A stretch of 64,000 nt of DNA from NCBI RefSeq assembly GCF_009811795.1, contig NZ_BLJE01000002.1, positions 1,178,001 through 1,242,000 on the forward strand, read 5' to 3'. The position numbers and the translations under genes were made by a program. The notes beneath the pieces are model-generated. The model worked only from the letters and a program-made list of their open reading frames with translations. It made no database searches and was not told the origin of the DNA. The stretch comes from Litoreibacter roseus (GTDB taxonomy: Bacteria > Pseudomonadota > Alphaproteobacteria > Rhodobacterales > Rhodobacteraceae). Of this stretch, positions 55,013 to 63,606 are shown piece after piece; within the stretch, counting starts at the first letter, position 1, and each line of letters starts with the position of its first letter.

Positions 55013-58000
55013 ATGCGTCTTGGTCTTGATATTGGGACAAATTCGATAGGTTGGTGGCTCTATGCCACTGAACGCGGCCAGATAACTGAAGTCGTAGATG
55101 GCGGGGTGCGAATATTTTCGGACGGGCGCGACCCGAAATCTAAGGCATCGCTCGCCGTGGACCGTCGGGCGGCTCGAGCGCAGCGCCGCCGTCGCGATAG
55201 ATATCTGCGCCGCAAGGCTGCTCTGATGAAGCGTATGGCAGAAGCCGGGTTGATGCCAGCCGAACCAAGTGAGGCGAAAAAACTTGAGGCACTCGATCCG
55301 TATGCGCTCCGAGCCGAGGGATTGGATAAAGAACTGCCGCTCACTCATTTTGGGCGTGCCCTATTTCATCTGAACCAAAGGCGCGGTTTCAAATCTAATC
55401 GCAAGACCGATCGCGGTGATAATGAAAGCGGTAAGATAAAGAATGCGACTGCGCGGCTGGACCAAGCGATGATCATCAAAGGCGCACGAACCTATGGTGA
55501 GTTTCTGCACATGCGTCGCAGCACAGTCAGTGATCCGAAGCAAGTGCCATCCGTTCGTACCAGACTATCAGTCGCACGATGGGAAGACGCCGAAAAGGAG
55601 GAGGCGGGTTATGATTTTTATCCCGACCGCCGCCACCTGTCGGAAGAGTTCGCTAAGCTTTGGATGGCGCAGGCCATGTTTCATCCTAATGTCTTGACTG
55701 ATAACTTGCGTGATGAGATTGCTCTCGTCATCTTTCACCAGCGACCTTTAAAAACACCAGAGGTGGGGCTTTGCCTCTTCACCGAAGAAAAACGTATCCC
55801 CAGTGCGCATCCATTGAACCAGCGGCGCATTCTGGTCGAGACCGTAAATGCTCTGCGCATCGCAACACCCGGCGAACCGGTAACTGGTCTGACCACAGAA
55901 CAGCGCGATCAGATCATCCATGCATTGGACAACAAAAAACATACAAAAACACTGTCTGGCATGTCTATGACGCTCAAGGCGCTCGGCAAAATAATACGTT
56001 TGAGGCCGGATCAGTATTTTACACTCGAGACCGCGAACCGTGATGCCATTTCATGCGATCCAGTCCGCGCGAGCTTATCCGATCCTCGCCGATTCGGGCC
56101 CAACTGGTCTTCACTTTCTTCCGATGCACAATGGGACGTGATAAGTCGCATCCGCGACGTTCAAAGTGAGGCAGAGCATGAAGCGCTCATAAATTGGCTC
56201 ACATCCTTTAACGATCTTGACCGAGATCATGCCGTAGAAGTGGCACGTGCGCCTTTACCCGAGGGCTACGGGAGATTGGGTTTGACGGCGACCACCCGCG
56301 TATTTGCCAAGCTCGACGCGGATGTTATCCCATATAGTGAAGCAGTCGCACGGTGTGGCTGGCACCATTCGGATGATCGGACCGGCGAGGTGCTGACTGA
56401 GTTGCCTTACTACGGCGAAATCCTGACGCGTCATGTCATCCCTGGAAGCTATGACATAGAGGATGATGACATCAAACGCTATGGTCGCGTTACAAATCCT
56501 ACCGTTCATATCGGGCTCAATCAATTGCGCCGTCTGTTGAACCGGATCATCACAGTTCACGGTAAACCGGAAGAGATCGTCGTGGAATTGGCTCGCGATC
56601 TGAAGTTATCTGAAGACCAAAAACGAGACGTTCAGCGCGGCATCAAAAAAAATACCGAAGCTGCAATCCAGCGCGGGAAGAAGCTAGAAGAATTGGGTGT
56701 ACCCAATACCGGCGCCAATCGCATGGTTTTGCGCTTGTGGGAGGATCTCGGAGATGATGTCATGGTCCGAAACTGCCCTTATTCCGGCCAACGGATCAGC
56801 GCAGCGATGCTGTTTGACGGCTCCTGCGACGTGGATCATATCCTGCCATATTCCCGAACTCTGGATGACAGTTTCTCCAATCGGACGCTATGTTTGAAGG
56901 AGTTCAATCGAGAAAAGACTAATAAAACCCCTTGGGAAGCTTGGGGCAATATGGATCAGTGGGACGCGATCGCCGCTAATCTCAAGAACCTACCCAAGAA
57001 TAAGGCTTGGCGATTTGCCTCCGACGCCATGGAACGATTTGAAGGTGAAAACGATTTCTCAGCTCGAGCGCTTAAGGACACCCAGTATCTATCTCGCATC
57101 GCTCGCGCCTATCTGAATGCTTTGTATGATGGTGGAGACCAAGAATCGCATGTTTGGGTGGTACCCGGTCGACTCACGGAAATGTTGCGTCGACATTGGG
57201 GTTTAAACAGCCTTTTGTCCGATAAAAACGGCGCGGTTAAGACCAAAAACCGGACAGACCATCGTCACCATGCGATCGACGCTGCCGTGGTCGCGGCTAC
57301 GGATCGCTCTCTCATCCAACGTATAAGTAAAATAGCCAGTCGCGACGAACTTGTTGGTGCAGAACAGGTCGCTCGATCTGTCGCACCTCCATGGGAGGAT
57401 TTTCAAAAGGACGTAGCTTCCCAATTGCGGCGTATAATAGTCAGCCATCGCGCTGATCACGGTCGCATAGACCCCGTTGCCCGTAAGTCCGGAAACGACA
57501 GCACTTCCGGACAGCTTCACAACGATACAGCATATGGGTTAGCTCATGACGGAAAGGTGGTCAGTCGCAAGCCACTCATGTCACTTGGCGCAGGTGATAT
57601 CGCGATCAGCAAGCGCGGCGCGAATATCCGCGACGCAGATTTGCAACGTCATCTGGCGCGTGTGACACGTGGACTTGATGGAAAAGACTTGGAGAAAGCG
57701 CTATCGAATTTCGCAAATGCACCCAAATTACCTGATCAGTCTGACAACCCATACTTCCGAGTGCGCCGTGTGCGGATGGAAGACACATTGCAGAAAAGCG
57801 CTCAAGTTCAGGTTGCTGACAGGGATGGGAAGGTATTCAAAGCTTACAAAGGTGACAGCAATCATTGCTATGAGATTTGGCAACTTCCGAAAGGCAAGAT
57901 CAAATCGCAGGTGATTACAACCTTCGAGGCACATCAAACAGGCTTGGATAGAAAGCCGCACCCCGCAGCTAAGCGGCTATTGAGGGTTTTTAAACGTGAC

Positions 58001-58237
58001 ATGGTCGCTATTGAGCGGGATGGAGAAACGATCATTGGCTACATTCAGAAACTTGACGCCGCCAATGGACTCTTCATTGCGCCACATGCCGAGGCGAATG
58101 CCGATGCTCGCAATCGTGATAAGATCGATCCGTTTAAGCTTATTCAAATGAGTGCAGGCCCCCTTATCAAAGCGAATATCCGACGGGTTTATGTTGATGA
58201 AATGGGCCGTTTGCGAGATCCGAGACAACCTAAATGA
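55013..58237 (+). CDS. cas9: CRISPR-associated endonuclease Cas9, type II-C
   Basis: RNA-guided nuclease of 1074 aa, compact as in II-C. RuvC-I is GLDIGTNSIGWW with Asp6. The arginine-rich bridge helix is AARAQRRRRDRYLRRKAA. RuvC-II is EEIVVELARDLKLSEDQK with Glu525. HNH is CDVDHILPYSRTLDDSFSNR with Asp608, His609 and Asn632. RuvC-III is TDHRHHAIDAAVVAA with His752/His753 and Asp756. All catalytic residues are present, so it should be active. ATG 55013 follows TAGGAG; the upstream 16 in-frame codons are not needed. The PAM is unknown. Confidence 0.96.
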   Translation: MRLGLDIGTNSIGWWLYATERGQITEVVDGGVRIFSDGRDPKSKASLAVDRRAARAQRRRRDRYLRRKAALMKRMAEAGLMPAEPSEAKKLEALDPYALRAEGLDKELPLTHFGRALFHLNQRRGFKSNRKTDRGDNESGKIKNATARLDQAMIIKGARTYGEFLHMRRSTVSDPKQVPSVRTRLSVARWEDAEKEEAGYDFYPDRRHLSEEFAKLWMAQAMFHPNVLTDNLRDEIALVIFHQRPLKTPEVGLCLFTEEKRIPSAHPLNQRRILVETVNALRIATPGEPVTGLTTEQRDQIIHALDNKKHTKTLSGMSMTLKALGKIIRLRPDQYFTLETANRDAISCDPVRASLSDPRRFGPNWSSLSSDAQWDVISRIRDVQSEAEHEALINWLTSFNDLDRDHAVEVARAPLPEGYGRLGLTATTRVFAKLDADVIPYSEAVARCGWHHSDDRTGEVLTELPYYGEILTRHVIPGSYDIEDDDIKRYGRVTNPTVHIGLNQLRRLLNRIITVHGKPEEIVVELARDLKLSEDQKRDVQRGIKKNTEAAIQRGKKLEELGVPNTGANRMVLRLWEDLGDDVMVRNCPYSGQRISAAMLFDGSCDVDHILPYSRTLDDSFSNRTLCLKEFNREKTNKTPWEAWGNMDQWDAIAANLKNLPKNKAWRFASDAMERFEGENDFSARALKDTQYLSRIARAYLNALYDGGDQESHVWVVPGRLTEMLRRHWGLNSLLSDKNGAVKTKNRTDHRHHAIDAAVVAATDRSLIQRISKIASRDELVGAEQVARSVAPPWEDFQKDVASQLRRIIVSHRADHGRIDPVARKSGNDSTSGQLHNDTAYGLAHDGKVVSRKPLMSLGAGDIAISKRGANIRDADLQRHLARVTRGLDGKDLEKALSNFANAPKLPDQSDNPYFRVRRVRMEDTLQKSAQVQVADRDGKVFKAYKGDSNHCYEIWQLPKGKIKSQVITTFEAHQTGLDRKPHPAAKRLLRVFKRDMVAIERDGETIIGYIQKLDAANGLFIAPHAEANADARNRDKIDPFKLIQMSAGPLIKANIRRVYVDEMGRLRDPRQPK

Positions 58238-58315
58238 TCTAAGATTTGGTGGAAACTCAAGAAAGCAATACAATTAGTGCCTTAGCGATTCGTGTTTAAT
58301 TAGTGTGGTGATGTA

Positions 58316-59227
58316 TTGGATCAGATTATTGATATTGCGACGGACGGTCGGCATTTGTCACGCGACCGTGGATTTCTGAAAGTAACTGAAGACGGGGCCG
58401 AGATTGGCCGTACTCCGCTTGATCAGATCGCAGGAGTTATTGTACATGCACATGGTACAACGTGGTCCTCCTCTCTCTTGGTGGAGTTGGCTGAACGTGG
58501 TGCGCCGGTGGTCCTTTGTGCGGCAAACCACGCCCCAAAATCCGTGCTCATGCCTTTGGAAGGACATCATACGCAAGGCGCTCGGATGCGAGCGCAATGG
58601 CAAGCGAAAACACCTTTGATCAAGCAAGCTTGGAAACAGGTTGTCTCCAACAAGATAAAAATGCAGGCCGCTGCTCTCGGTGCTTTTGGTGAAGCACATG
58701 CACCTTTGGAGATGATGATCCGAAAGGTGACCTCTGGCGACAGTACGAATATTGAAGCGCAGGCCGCCCGATATTACTGGCCCCGCATGATGGGTTTAGA
58801 GTTTCGGCGCGACACCTCGGCCGACCAACAAAACGCGCTTCTTAATTATGGCTACACAGTCTTGCGCGCAGCGACTGCCCGCGCCGTTGTCGCCGCGGGT
58901 CTGAATCCGACAATTGGTCTGTTCCACGCGAACCGTGGCAATGCTTTTGCCTTGGCCGACGACCTCATGGAACCGTTTCGACCGTTGGTCGACTGCACCG
59001 TCAGGGCAATTGTGAAGGAACGTGGAACAGAGGTTGATATGGAAGCTAAACAGGTTCTTGCGGGACTAATCGCAACCGATCTGCCCTTGGGCAATGGCAT
59101 AACGCCAGTCTCGGTAGCGGTGATGAAACTTGCAACCTCTCTCGGACAAAGCTTCGAAACTGGCAAGCTCATCCTCGCCTTGCCGGAACCGCCAGACCCT
59201 CTCGTGATGGCGGGCTTGGGAAAATGA
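58316..59227 (+). CDS. cas1: CRISPR adaptation integrase Cas1
   Basis: Protein of 303 aa. The metal-binding residues are in NIEAQAARYYW (Glu), GLFHANRGNAF (His) and DDLMEPFRPLVDC (Glu/Asp), all intact. It starts at TTG 58316; the nearby ATG is out of frame. No cas4 or csn2 is present, as defines subtype II-C. It overlaps cas2 by 4 bp. Its role is to insert new spacers with Cas2. Confidence 0.95.
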   Translation: MDQIIDIATDGRHLSRDRGFLKVTEDGAEIGRTPLDQIAGVIVHAHGTTWSSSLLVELAERGAPVVLCAANHAPKSVLMPLEGHHTQGARMRAQWQAKTPLIKQAWKQVVSNKIKMQAAALGAFGEAHAPLEMMIRKVTSGDSTNIEAQAARYYWPRMMGLEFRRDTSADQQNALLNYGYTVLRAATARAVVAAGLNPTIGLFHANRGNAFALADDLMEPFRPLVDCTVRAIVKERGTEVDMEAKQVLAGLIATDLPLGNGITPVSVAVMKLATSLGQSFETGKLILALPEPPDPLVMAGLGK

Positions 59228-59568
59228 CAGCGACTGTCACACAATTATCAGGATATCGTCTTATGTGGATTCTTGTGATGTTTGATCTACCGACGGATAC
59301 CACGAAACAACGAAAGGATGCCGGCACTTTTCGCAACTTTCTGTTGGACGAAGGGTTCGAACGCAGCCAGTTTTCTGTTTATGCACGTTTCGTGAACGGG
59401 AAAGAGGCGTTTTCCACCCGGGTTAACCGTATCGAACGCAACTTGCCCGAGTCCGGTGATGTACAAATCCTCAATTTTACCGACCGACAATATCGTGATA
59501 TTGTGCATTTCTCCGATCAAGGTCGTCGTGAGGCTCGTGAAAATCCAAAACAGTTGGTAATGTTTTGA
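59224..59568 (+). CDS. cas2: CRISPR adaptation protein Cas2
   Basis: Protein of 114 aa with the ferredoxin-like start MWILVMFDLPTDTTKQRKD (catalytic-site Asp) and SQFSVYARFVNGKEA in the middle. ATG 59224 overlaps the cas1 stop; an alternative ATG at 59263 would give a protein starting right at the fold. It ends 73 bp before the first CRISPR repeat. Confidence 0.94.
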   Translation: MTATVTQLSGYRLMWILVMFDLPTDTTKQRKDAGTFRNFLLDEGFERSQFSVYARFVNGKEAFSTRVNRIERNLPESGDVQILNFTDRQYRDIVHFSDQGRREARENPKQLVMF

Positions 59569-59597
59569 TGCGGTTCGTACAGAAATCACACACAAGC

Positions 59598-59637
59598 ATC
59601 CAAATAAAGCCCTTCAGTTTCAGGACCTTATTTGGAT
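59598..59637. repeat. Inverted repeat beside the first CRISPR repeat
   Basis: ATCCAAATAA (59598-59607) and TTATTTGGAT (59628-59637) are perfect 10-bp arms with a 20-nt spacer. They end 4 bp before the first CRISPR repeat. It could terminate cas2 or crRNA transcripts, or anchor the adaptation complex at the leader. Confidence 0.6.
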
Positions 59638-59641
59638 ATCA

Positions 59642-60468
59642 AGTGTAGCTGTTCAAAATTCGCGGTCCAGCCGCAACTGGCCTTCAGATCATCCTTCAGC
59701 CAGTTCCAGTGTAGCTGTTCAAAATTCGCGGTCCAGCCGCAACTGATCCACACACGATTGACCGCCAATCCAAAGTGTAGCTGTTCAAAATTCGCGGTCC
59801 AGCCGCAACACCGGCAGCCGCCTTTCCGCTGGTGCGACAAGTGTAGCTGTTCAAAATTCGCGGTCCAGCCGCAACGAGAACGAAGCGTGGTGGCGCGAGA
59901 ACTGCAGTGTAGCTGTTCAAAATTCGCGGTCCAGCCGCAACGAACTGGCCAGCCAAAGGGTTACTTGGCGCAGTGTAGCTGTTCAAAATTCGCGGTCCAG
60001 CCGCAACTGTTACACTCTCTCCGCTCATGCGGTAAGAAGTGTAGCTGTTCAAAATTCGCGGTCCAGCCGCAACTCACCGCCTGACGAACACTAGGGTGTG
60101 ATAGTGTAGCTGTTCAAAATTCGCGGTCCAGCCGCAACTGCCCTTGGCCTCCGCTGGCTGGATCTGGCAGTGTAGCTGTTCAAAATTCGCGGTCCAGCCG
60201 CAACAAAGGACAGACATATCCGGTCGCGTCGCCGAGTGTAGCTGTTCAAAATTCGCGGTCCAGCCGCAACAGCGAGGCCCAACCGGTCAAAAACGCTCAT
60301 AGTGTAGCTGTTCAAAATTCGCGGTCCAGCCGCAACTAGGCAGCGGCGGCAGTCATCGGTCCGATGAGTGTAGCTGTTCAAAATTCGCGGTCCAGCCGCA
60401 ACCGAATGGCAAGCCGACATCTTGAAGGCCGCAGTGTAGCTGTTCAAAATTCGCGGTCCAACCGCAAC
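59642..60468. CRISPR. Type II-C CRISPR array: 13 repeats of 36 bp, 12 spacers
   Basis: Repeats begin AGTGTAGCTGTTCAAAATTC and end GGTCCAGCCGCAAC on the plus strand. All are identical except the last (60433-60468), where G29 becomes A. Spacers are 30 bp, except the seventh (60074-60102), which is 29 bp. The degenerate repeat marks the end far from cas2. The complement begins GTTGCGGCTGG and ends GCTACACT, the usual crRNA-sense form of II-C repeats, so crRNAs come from the minus strand. No spacer matches another place in this window by eye. Confidence 0.98.
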
Positions 60469-60502
60469 CGGGTGGCAACGGCCTAAGCCGCTCTATACCT
60501 CA

Positions 60503-61486
60503 ATGGAAAGGGATTCCGTACTTACCAACCTCAAAGGAGACGCTAAGATTTTATATGTAGGAAATTTCGGGCTTGTTGGGGCAGCAGTGCGATCATTATT
60601 TCTGACTTTTTTTTTAGCAGCCATGCTGCTAGATACCTCGCATTCATCGGCACAAAGTTTTGACGTTGAAAAACTGGCGGAGCGTCTACCCCCACAAGTT
60701 CTGGAAAAATTTCAGTTCGAAGATAATGGCGAATTGATCTCTGGGCCTGTACGCGCTCGCGGGGAACCAATCGATTACTCGGAACTCCTTGATGTCGAAC
60801 TTTTGAAGAGTGGTTTCTTAGATAGCATTTACAGCTGCGTCGAAGGCATTCACTACTGCGATCAAACTATATTCCGGCAAAGCTCAAAATCACTACCTCT
60901 AAAAGTAATTTCTGAGGACGGTATATTTGACCTTGATGCAGCAGAATTGGTGCATGAGGCTATCTTGCGCACGCTCGCGACACTCGGCTTTGAAGTTCCA
61001 GCAGAGGCTGACGAAAATAAATCCAGAATTACACTATATATTGGTTCCATAGATTACTTGCAAGATAAAACGAAGGCGCAAAGTGACAGATACGGCTTTG
61101 AACACTTCGAAAGGCTTCAAAAGAACCGTCCAATATCTTTAGTTGGGCAACTTCTAGATCGATTTCAGATAGAAGAACCAGATGACTACCGCTCGTGCTA
61201 CGTATCTACCCGCGAACGCGCAGAACTTGATCGGATTACGATTTATCTTGAGCCAAATGACTTAGATATCTGTCTTGCCCATAGCTTAATGTACTCACTG
61301 GGCTTTGGTGCAACAGGAGCCAACCTACCGACGGTGACAAATGTATCTGGTCGATTTCAAGCTGCGACTCTCTTAGACTTTATGTTCGTCGAATGGCTTT
61401 ATGATGAGGAGTTCCCGACTTCTAGCGGTATAGTTCCAATTAAAGAATTCCTAGAACATTCCCAATCTTCGGTGAATCGAAATTGA
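60503..61486 (+). CDS. Exported DUF2927-like protein after the CRISPR array
   Basis: Protein of 327 aa. After a polar start the signal-like segment is LFLTFFLAAMLLDTSHSSAQS. The mature part has cysteines in SIYSCVEGIHYC, RSCYVSTRE and NDLDICLAHS, and the late region LAHSLMYSLGFGATGANLP, which recalls DUF2927. Codon use is AT-rich. The ATG is only 34 bp after the last repeat, so its promoter must lie in or next to the array. A related pattern is seen in the protein at 40544-41140. Confidence 0.65.
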   Translation: MERDSVLTNLKGDAKILYVGNFGLVGAAVRSLFLTFFLAAMLLDTSHSSAQSFDVEKLAERLPPQVLEKFQFEDNGELISGPVRARGEPIDYSELLDVELLKSGFLDSIYSCVEGIHYCDQTIFRQSSKSLPLKVISEDGIFDLDAAELVHEAILRTLATLGFEVPAEADENKSRITLYIGSIDYLQDKTKAQSDRYGFEHFERLQKNRPISLVGQLLDRFQIEEPDDYRSCYVSTRERAELDRITIYLEPNDLDICLAHSLMYSLGFGATGANLPTVTNVSGRFQAATLLDFMFVEWLYDEEFPTSSGIVPIKEFLEHSQSSVNRN

Positions 61487-61595
61487 GGGCAGGCTTGAAG
61501 TTTGAAGATCATATAAACTCGACAAAATCCGCGTAAATAAATCTTTGTGCTTGTTAAATTTGCATATGCGACTTGGTAGCAAGACGTAGAAATTC

Positions 61596-61814
61596 TTAAT
61601 CGAGTGTAAACTTTAAAGAGCCTTCAGAAGTAACAAGCGCGCCATTTTCTATCTCCATATCAGCGGTTACATGAACATTAGGCATTACTACAGCAGAGAC
61701 TGGAATGTGTACCCCATCGTCGATTTCGGCGTCTACGGACACCATACCACCCTTAGATCCGTCCGGATTGGCATGGCTATACCAATCCAACCTAGCTTTT
61801 GAAAATAGTCCCAT
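61596..61814 (-). CDS. Small hypothetical protein
   Basis: Protein of 72 aa, mainly beta (GGMVSVDAEIDDGVHIPVSA, ENGALVTSEGSLKFTLD). It is the third gene of a leftward AT-rich run, 2 bp after the previous stop. No family is recognised. Confidence 0.6.
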   Translation of the reverse strand: MGLFSKARLDWYSHANPDGSKGGMVSVDAEIDDGVHIPVSAVVMPNVHVTADMEIENGALVTSEGSLKFTLD

Positions 61815-61816
61815 AT

Positions 61817-62275
61817 CTAGCCACCTACCACAACATTTTGTAGAAAGAGTAACACATTACTACGACTTATAGAAACAGAAAATATTCCTATCACCAATGG
61901 GGCAATGCCTTCCACCGCAAAAGCTACCTGCGACCAAAAAACATAGAAATCAGCGTATCTTTCAAGTGGTCTTTGTGGGGCGATACCTTTAGATGAAAAA
62001 TTCACTTCGCTACTCGGTTCCTCTTTAGCATATGCTTCGTTATCGCTGATTGCAGTGCTAAAGAAATCCCGTATGAGGTAGCAAATTGCTGCGGCTAGAA
62101 TTAGAATTAAGGCAATTGCAAAAGCTCCTGCCAAAATATCTTTGTTGTTTTCGTCAATCTCGATCTCAGCTATCTTAATTGATTTTATGGGAAGGAACTG
62201 CAGCACTATAATGAAGAAAGAGAAGGTGTAGATCTTGGAATGCAACCCCTTAAATTCTGAGGAAAGAATAATCAT
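61817..62275 (-). CDS. Hypothetical membrane protein
   Basis: Protein of 152 aa with helices at about 15-30 (TFSFFIIVLQFLPI), 50-68 (AGAFAIALILILAAAICYLI) and 120-140 (FAVEGIAPLVIGIFSV). The ATG overlaps the stop of the upstream gene (ATGA). No family is recognised. Confidence 0.6.
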   Translation of the reverse strand: MIILSSEFKGLHSKIYTFSFFIIVLQFLPIKSIKIAEIEIDENNKDILAGAFAIALILILAAAICYLIRDFFSTAISDNEAYAKEEPSSEVNFSSKGIAPQRPLERYADFYVFWSQVAFAVEGIAPLVIGIFSVSISRSNVLLFLQNVVVGG

Positions 62276-62586
62276 TTAATAATCTTTCTATCCACCCTCT
62301 TCCAGATAAGGATACTCATTCCCAATTTTCCATCATCCCGTATCCTTCTAACTCTAAGTGTGAGCTTTCTTTTCCCGAGCGGCGTGACCCAAGCCTTTAG
62401 ATTATATACGAAATTTGTCGTTTGACGCGACGGTGATTTCCAAGTACTCCAGAAAAGCTCGACGACTTCATTCTTATGAGCTGAATGTACTTTTCCCTCC
62501 GCGTAGTCCAAAGCACATTTAAAAGTGGCAGCCGAAGTATCTTCAACATAAGCGGTATCCATTAACTCGGGAACAACGACATCCAT
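62272..62586 (-). CDS. Hypothetical protein
   Basis: Protein of 104 aa with a basic C-terminal half (GKRKLTLRVRRIRDDGKLGM). It is first of the three-gene leftward run at 61596-62586. No family is recognised. The 375 bp to its right are taken by dispersed repeat copy B and unassigned DNA. Confidence 0.6.
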   Translation of the reverse strand: MDVVVPELMDTAYVEDTSAATFKCALDYAEGKVHSAHKNEVVELFWSTWKSPSRQTTNFVYNLKAWVTPLGKRKLTLRVRRIRDDGKLGMSILIWKRVDRKIIK

Positions 62587-62811
62587 AAACGACCCAATCT
62601 ATTTTAATATATTCTAACAAGCATTTTTTCGCCGACAAGAGCCTTAGTGCGGGGATATGATAAAATTTCTTGCTTGTTTTTTAGCCCGTTCCGAACCTTG
62701 GTTTCAGATATCCTCTCAAATTAAACCTAATTTACGGCTGCGTATCTCTACAAGATCGAGCTCACGTGAACCAGGCGGATGAGTACTGTCGTGGCCCTCC
62801 GGGCTTTGATC

Positions 62812-62973
62812 TCCCGCGTGGAGCTTGGACGTAGCCTCGGGCGCAGTTCAAGCAAAACAGATCGAACAGATCCTTGCTTTACGGATAGCTTCAACTGGAA
62901 ACTCCCATAAAGGCATATGATCTTCCGCCGGTTTCCCTTTCCCTTGCCCCCCCACTATTCGTCACGAGGCAAG
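62812..62973. repeat. Dispersed repeat copy B, joined to the broken helicase gene
   Basis: Counterpart of 44842-45013. CTTTGAT...CGCG, AGCAAAACAGATCGAACAGA and CTTGCTTTA are conserved, then CGCCGGTTTCCC, ending CACGAGGCAAG. The shared sequence stops at 62973, exactly where the UvrD-like coding similarity begins, so this end marks a junction. Confidence 0.65.
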
Positions 62974-63282
62974 ACAGACACTTGTTTTACCTGATGCTGC
63001 ACTGGCCAAGACCAATATTTCGTCTTCTTCTGAGACAACGGCTAAACGCTGCTCTAGCGTGAGAAGGTTGGAGTCGATTCCATCGAAGAACTCCTTCATT
63101 TCATCGAGCTCACTGGCGATAAATCGCTCGGCAGCGTCTTTACGCATACTCCGGGCATTTTCTTGGAATGCGATAGCTTTATTCAAGAGCTGGCGTTTTT
63201 TGTATGCAATGGCATCGCCAGGAATGGCCGCAGATAGTTCCTCCATGATGTTGGACGCGCGTTCGAAGAAGGGCTGCAACAA
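62962..63282 (-). pseudogene. UvrD/Rep-type helicase fragment
   Basis: A fragment of 106 aa with the Q motif and Walker A of superfamily 1 helicases: LLTLEQRLAVVSEEDEILVL then ASAASGKTSV, with Ala for Gly in the loop. After SGKTSV the frame runs into the dispersed repeat and stops. Helicase domains 1B and 2 are missing. The N-terminal helical part (AERFIASELDEMKEFFDGI) suggests a longer UvrD-type protein. It was truncated by the junction with the repeat at 62973. Confidence 0.75.
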
Positions 63283-63339
63283 GTACTTAGATGGATATCA
63301 CCGAGGGTTCTCAAGGCGTTCAGTGGCGTTTGCTGGCTT

Positions 63340-63606
63340 CTAAAACCCCGTTTCAAAATGATCGATCTTGTTCCCGAAATAGCGCCGGATCGTATCGTGT
63401 GCGGTGTTGGTAAATCGCGCAGCGTCATCACGTCGAATGCCGATCACGCTCGTCTCCAAGCCGTTCTTCAGCGCAAATGTCGCGGCCTGACAACCGAGGG
63501 CCTTCTTTGTATTTGGCAGGACGGCCAAGTCGGAGAAGTGAAACTGCTTTCCAGCTTTGCGCAAGACCGAGAACCCGTCACCGGTGTTTTCTACCCCAAC
63601 AGCCAT
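63340..63606 (-). CDS. Hypothetical protein fragment
   Basis: An open frame of 88 aa (FHFSDLAVLPNTKKALGCQA, DDAARFTNTAHDTIRRYFG) in the same direction as the helicase fragment. The opposite strand is also open for 124 codons, so the coding strand is uncertain. No family is recognised. Confidence 0.3.
   Translation of the reverse strand: MAVGVENTGDGFSVLRKAGKQFHFSDLAVLPNTKKALGCQAATFALKNGLETSVIGIRRDDAARFTNTAHDTIRRYFGNKIDHFETGF

Noticed and set aside
55013-58237. Start of cas9 at 54965
   Set aside because: The extra 16 codons are not like Cas9, while ATG 55013 has a good ribosome site and begins just before the RuvC-I motif.
59632-60447. Long open frames through the CRISPR array on both strands
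   Set aside because: The 66-bp period is a multiple of three, so the repeats keep frames open. The peptides are repeat translations, not genes.
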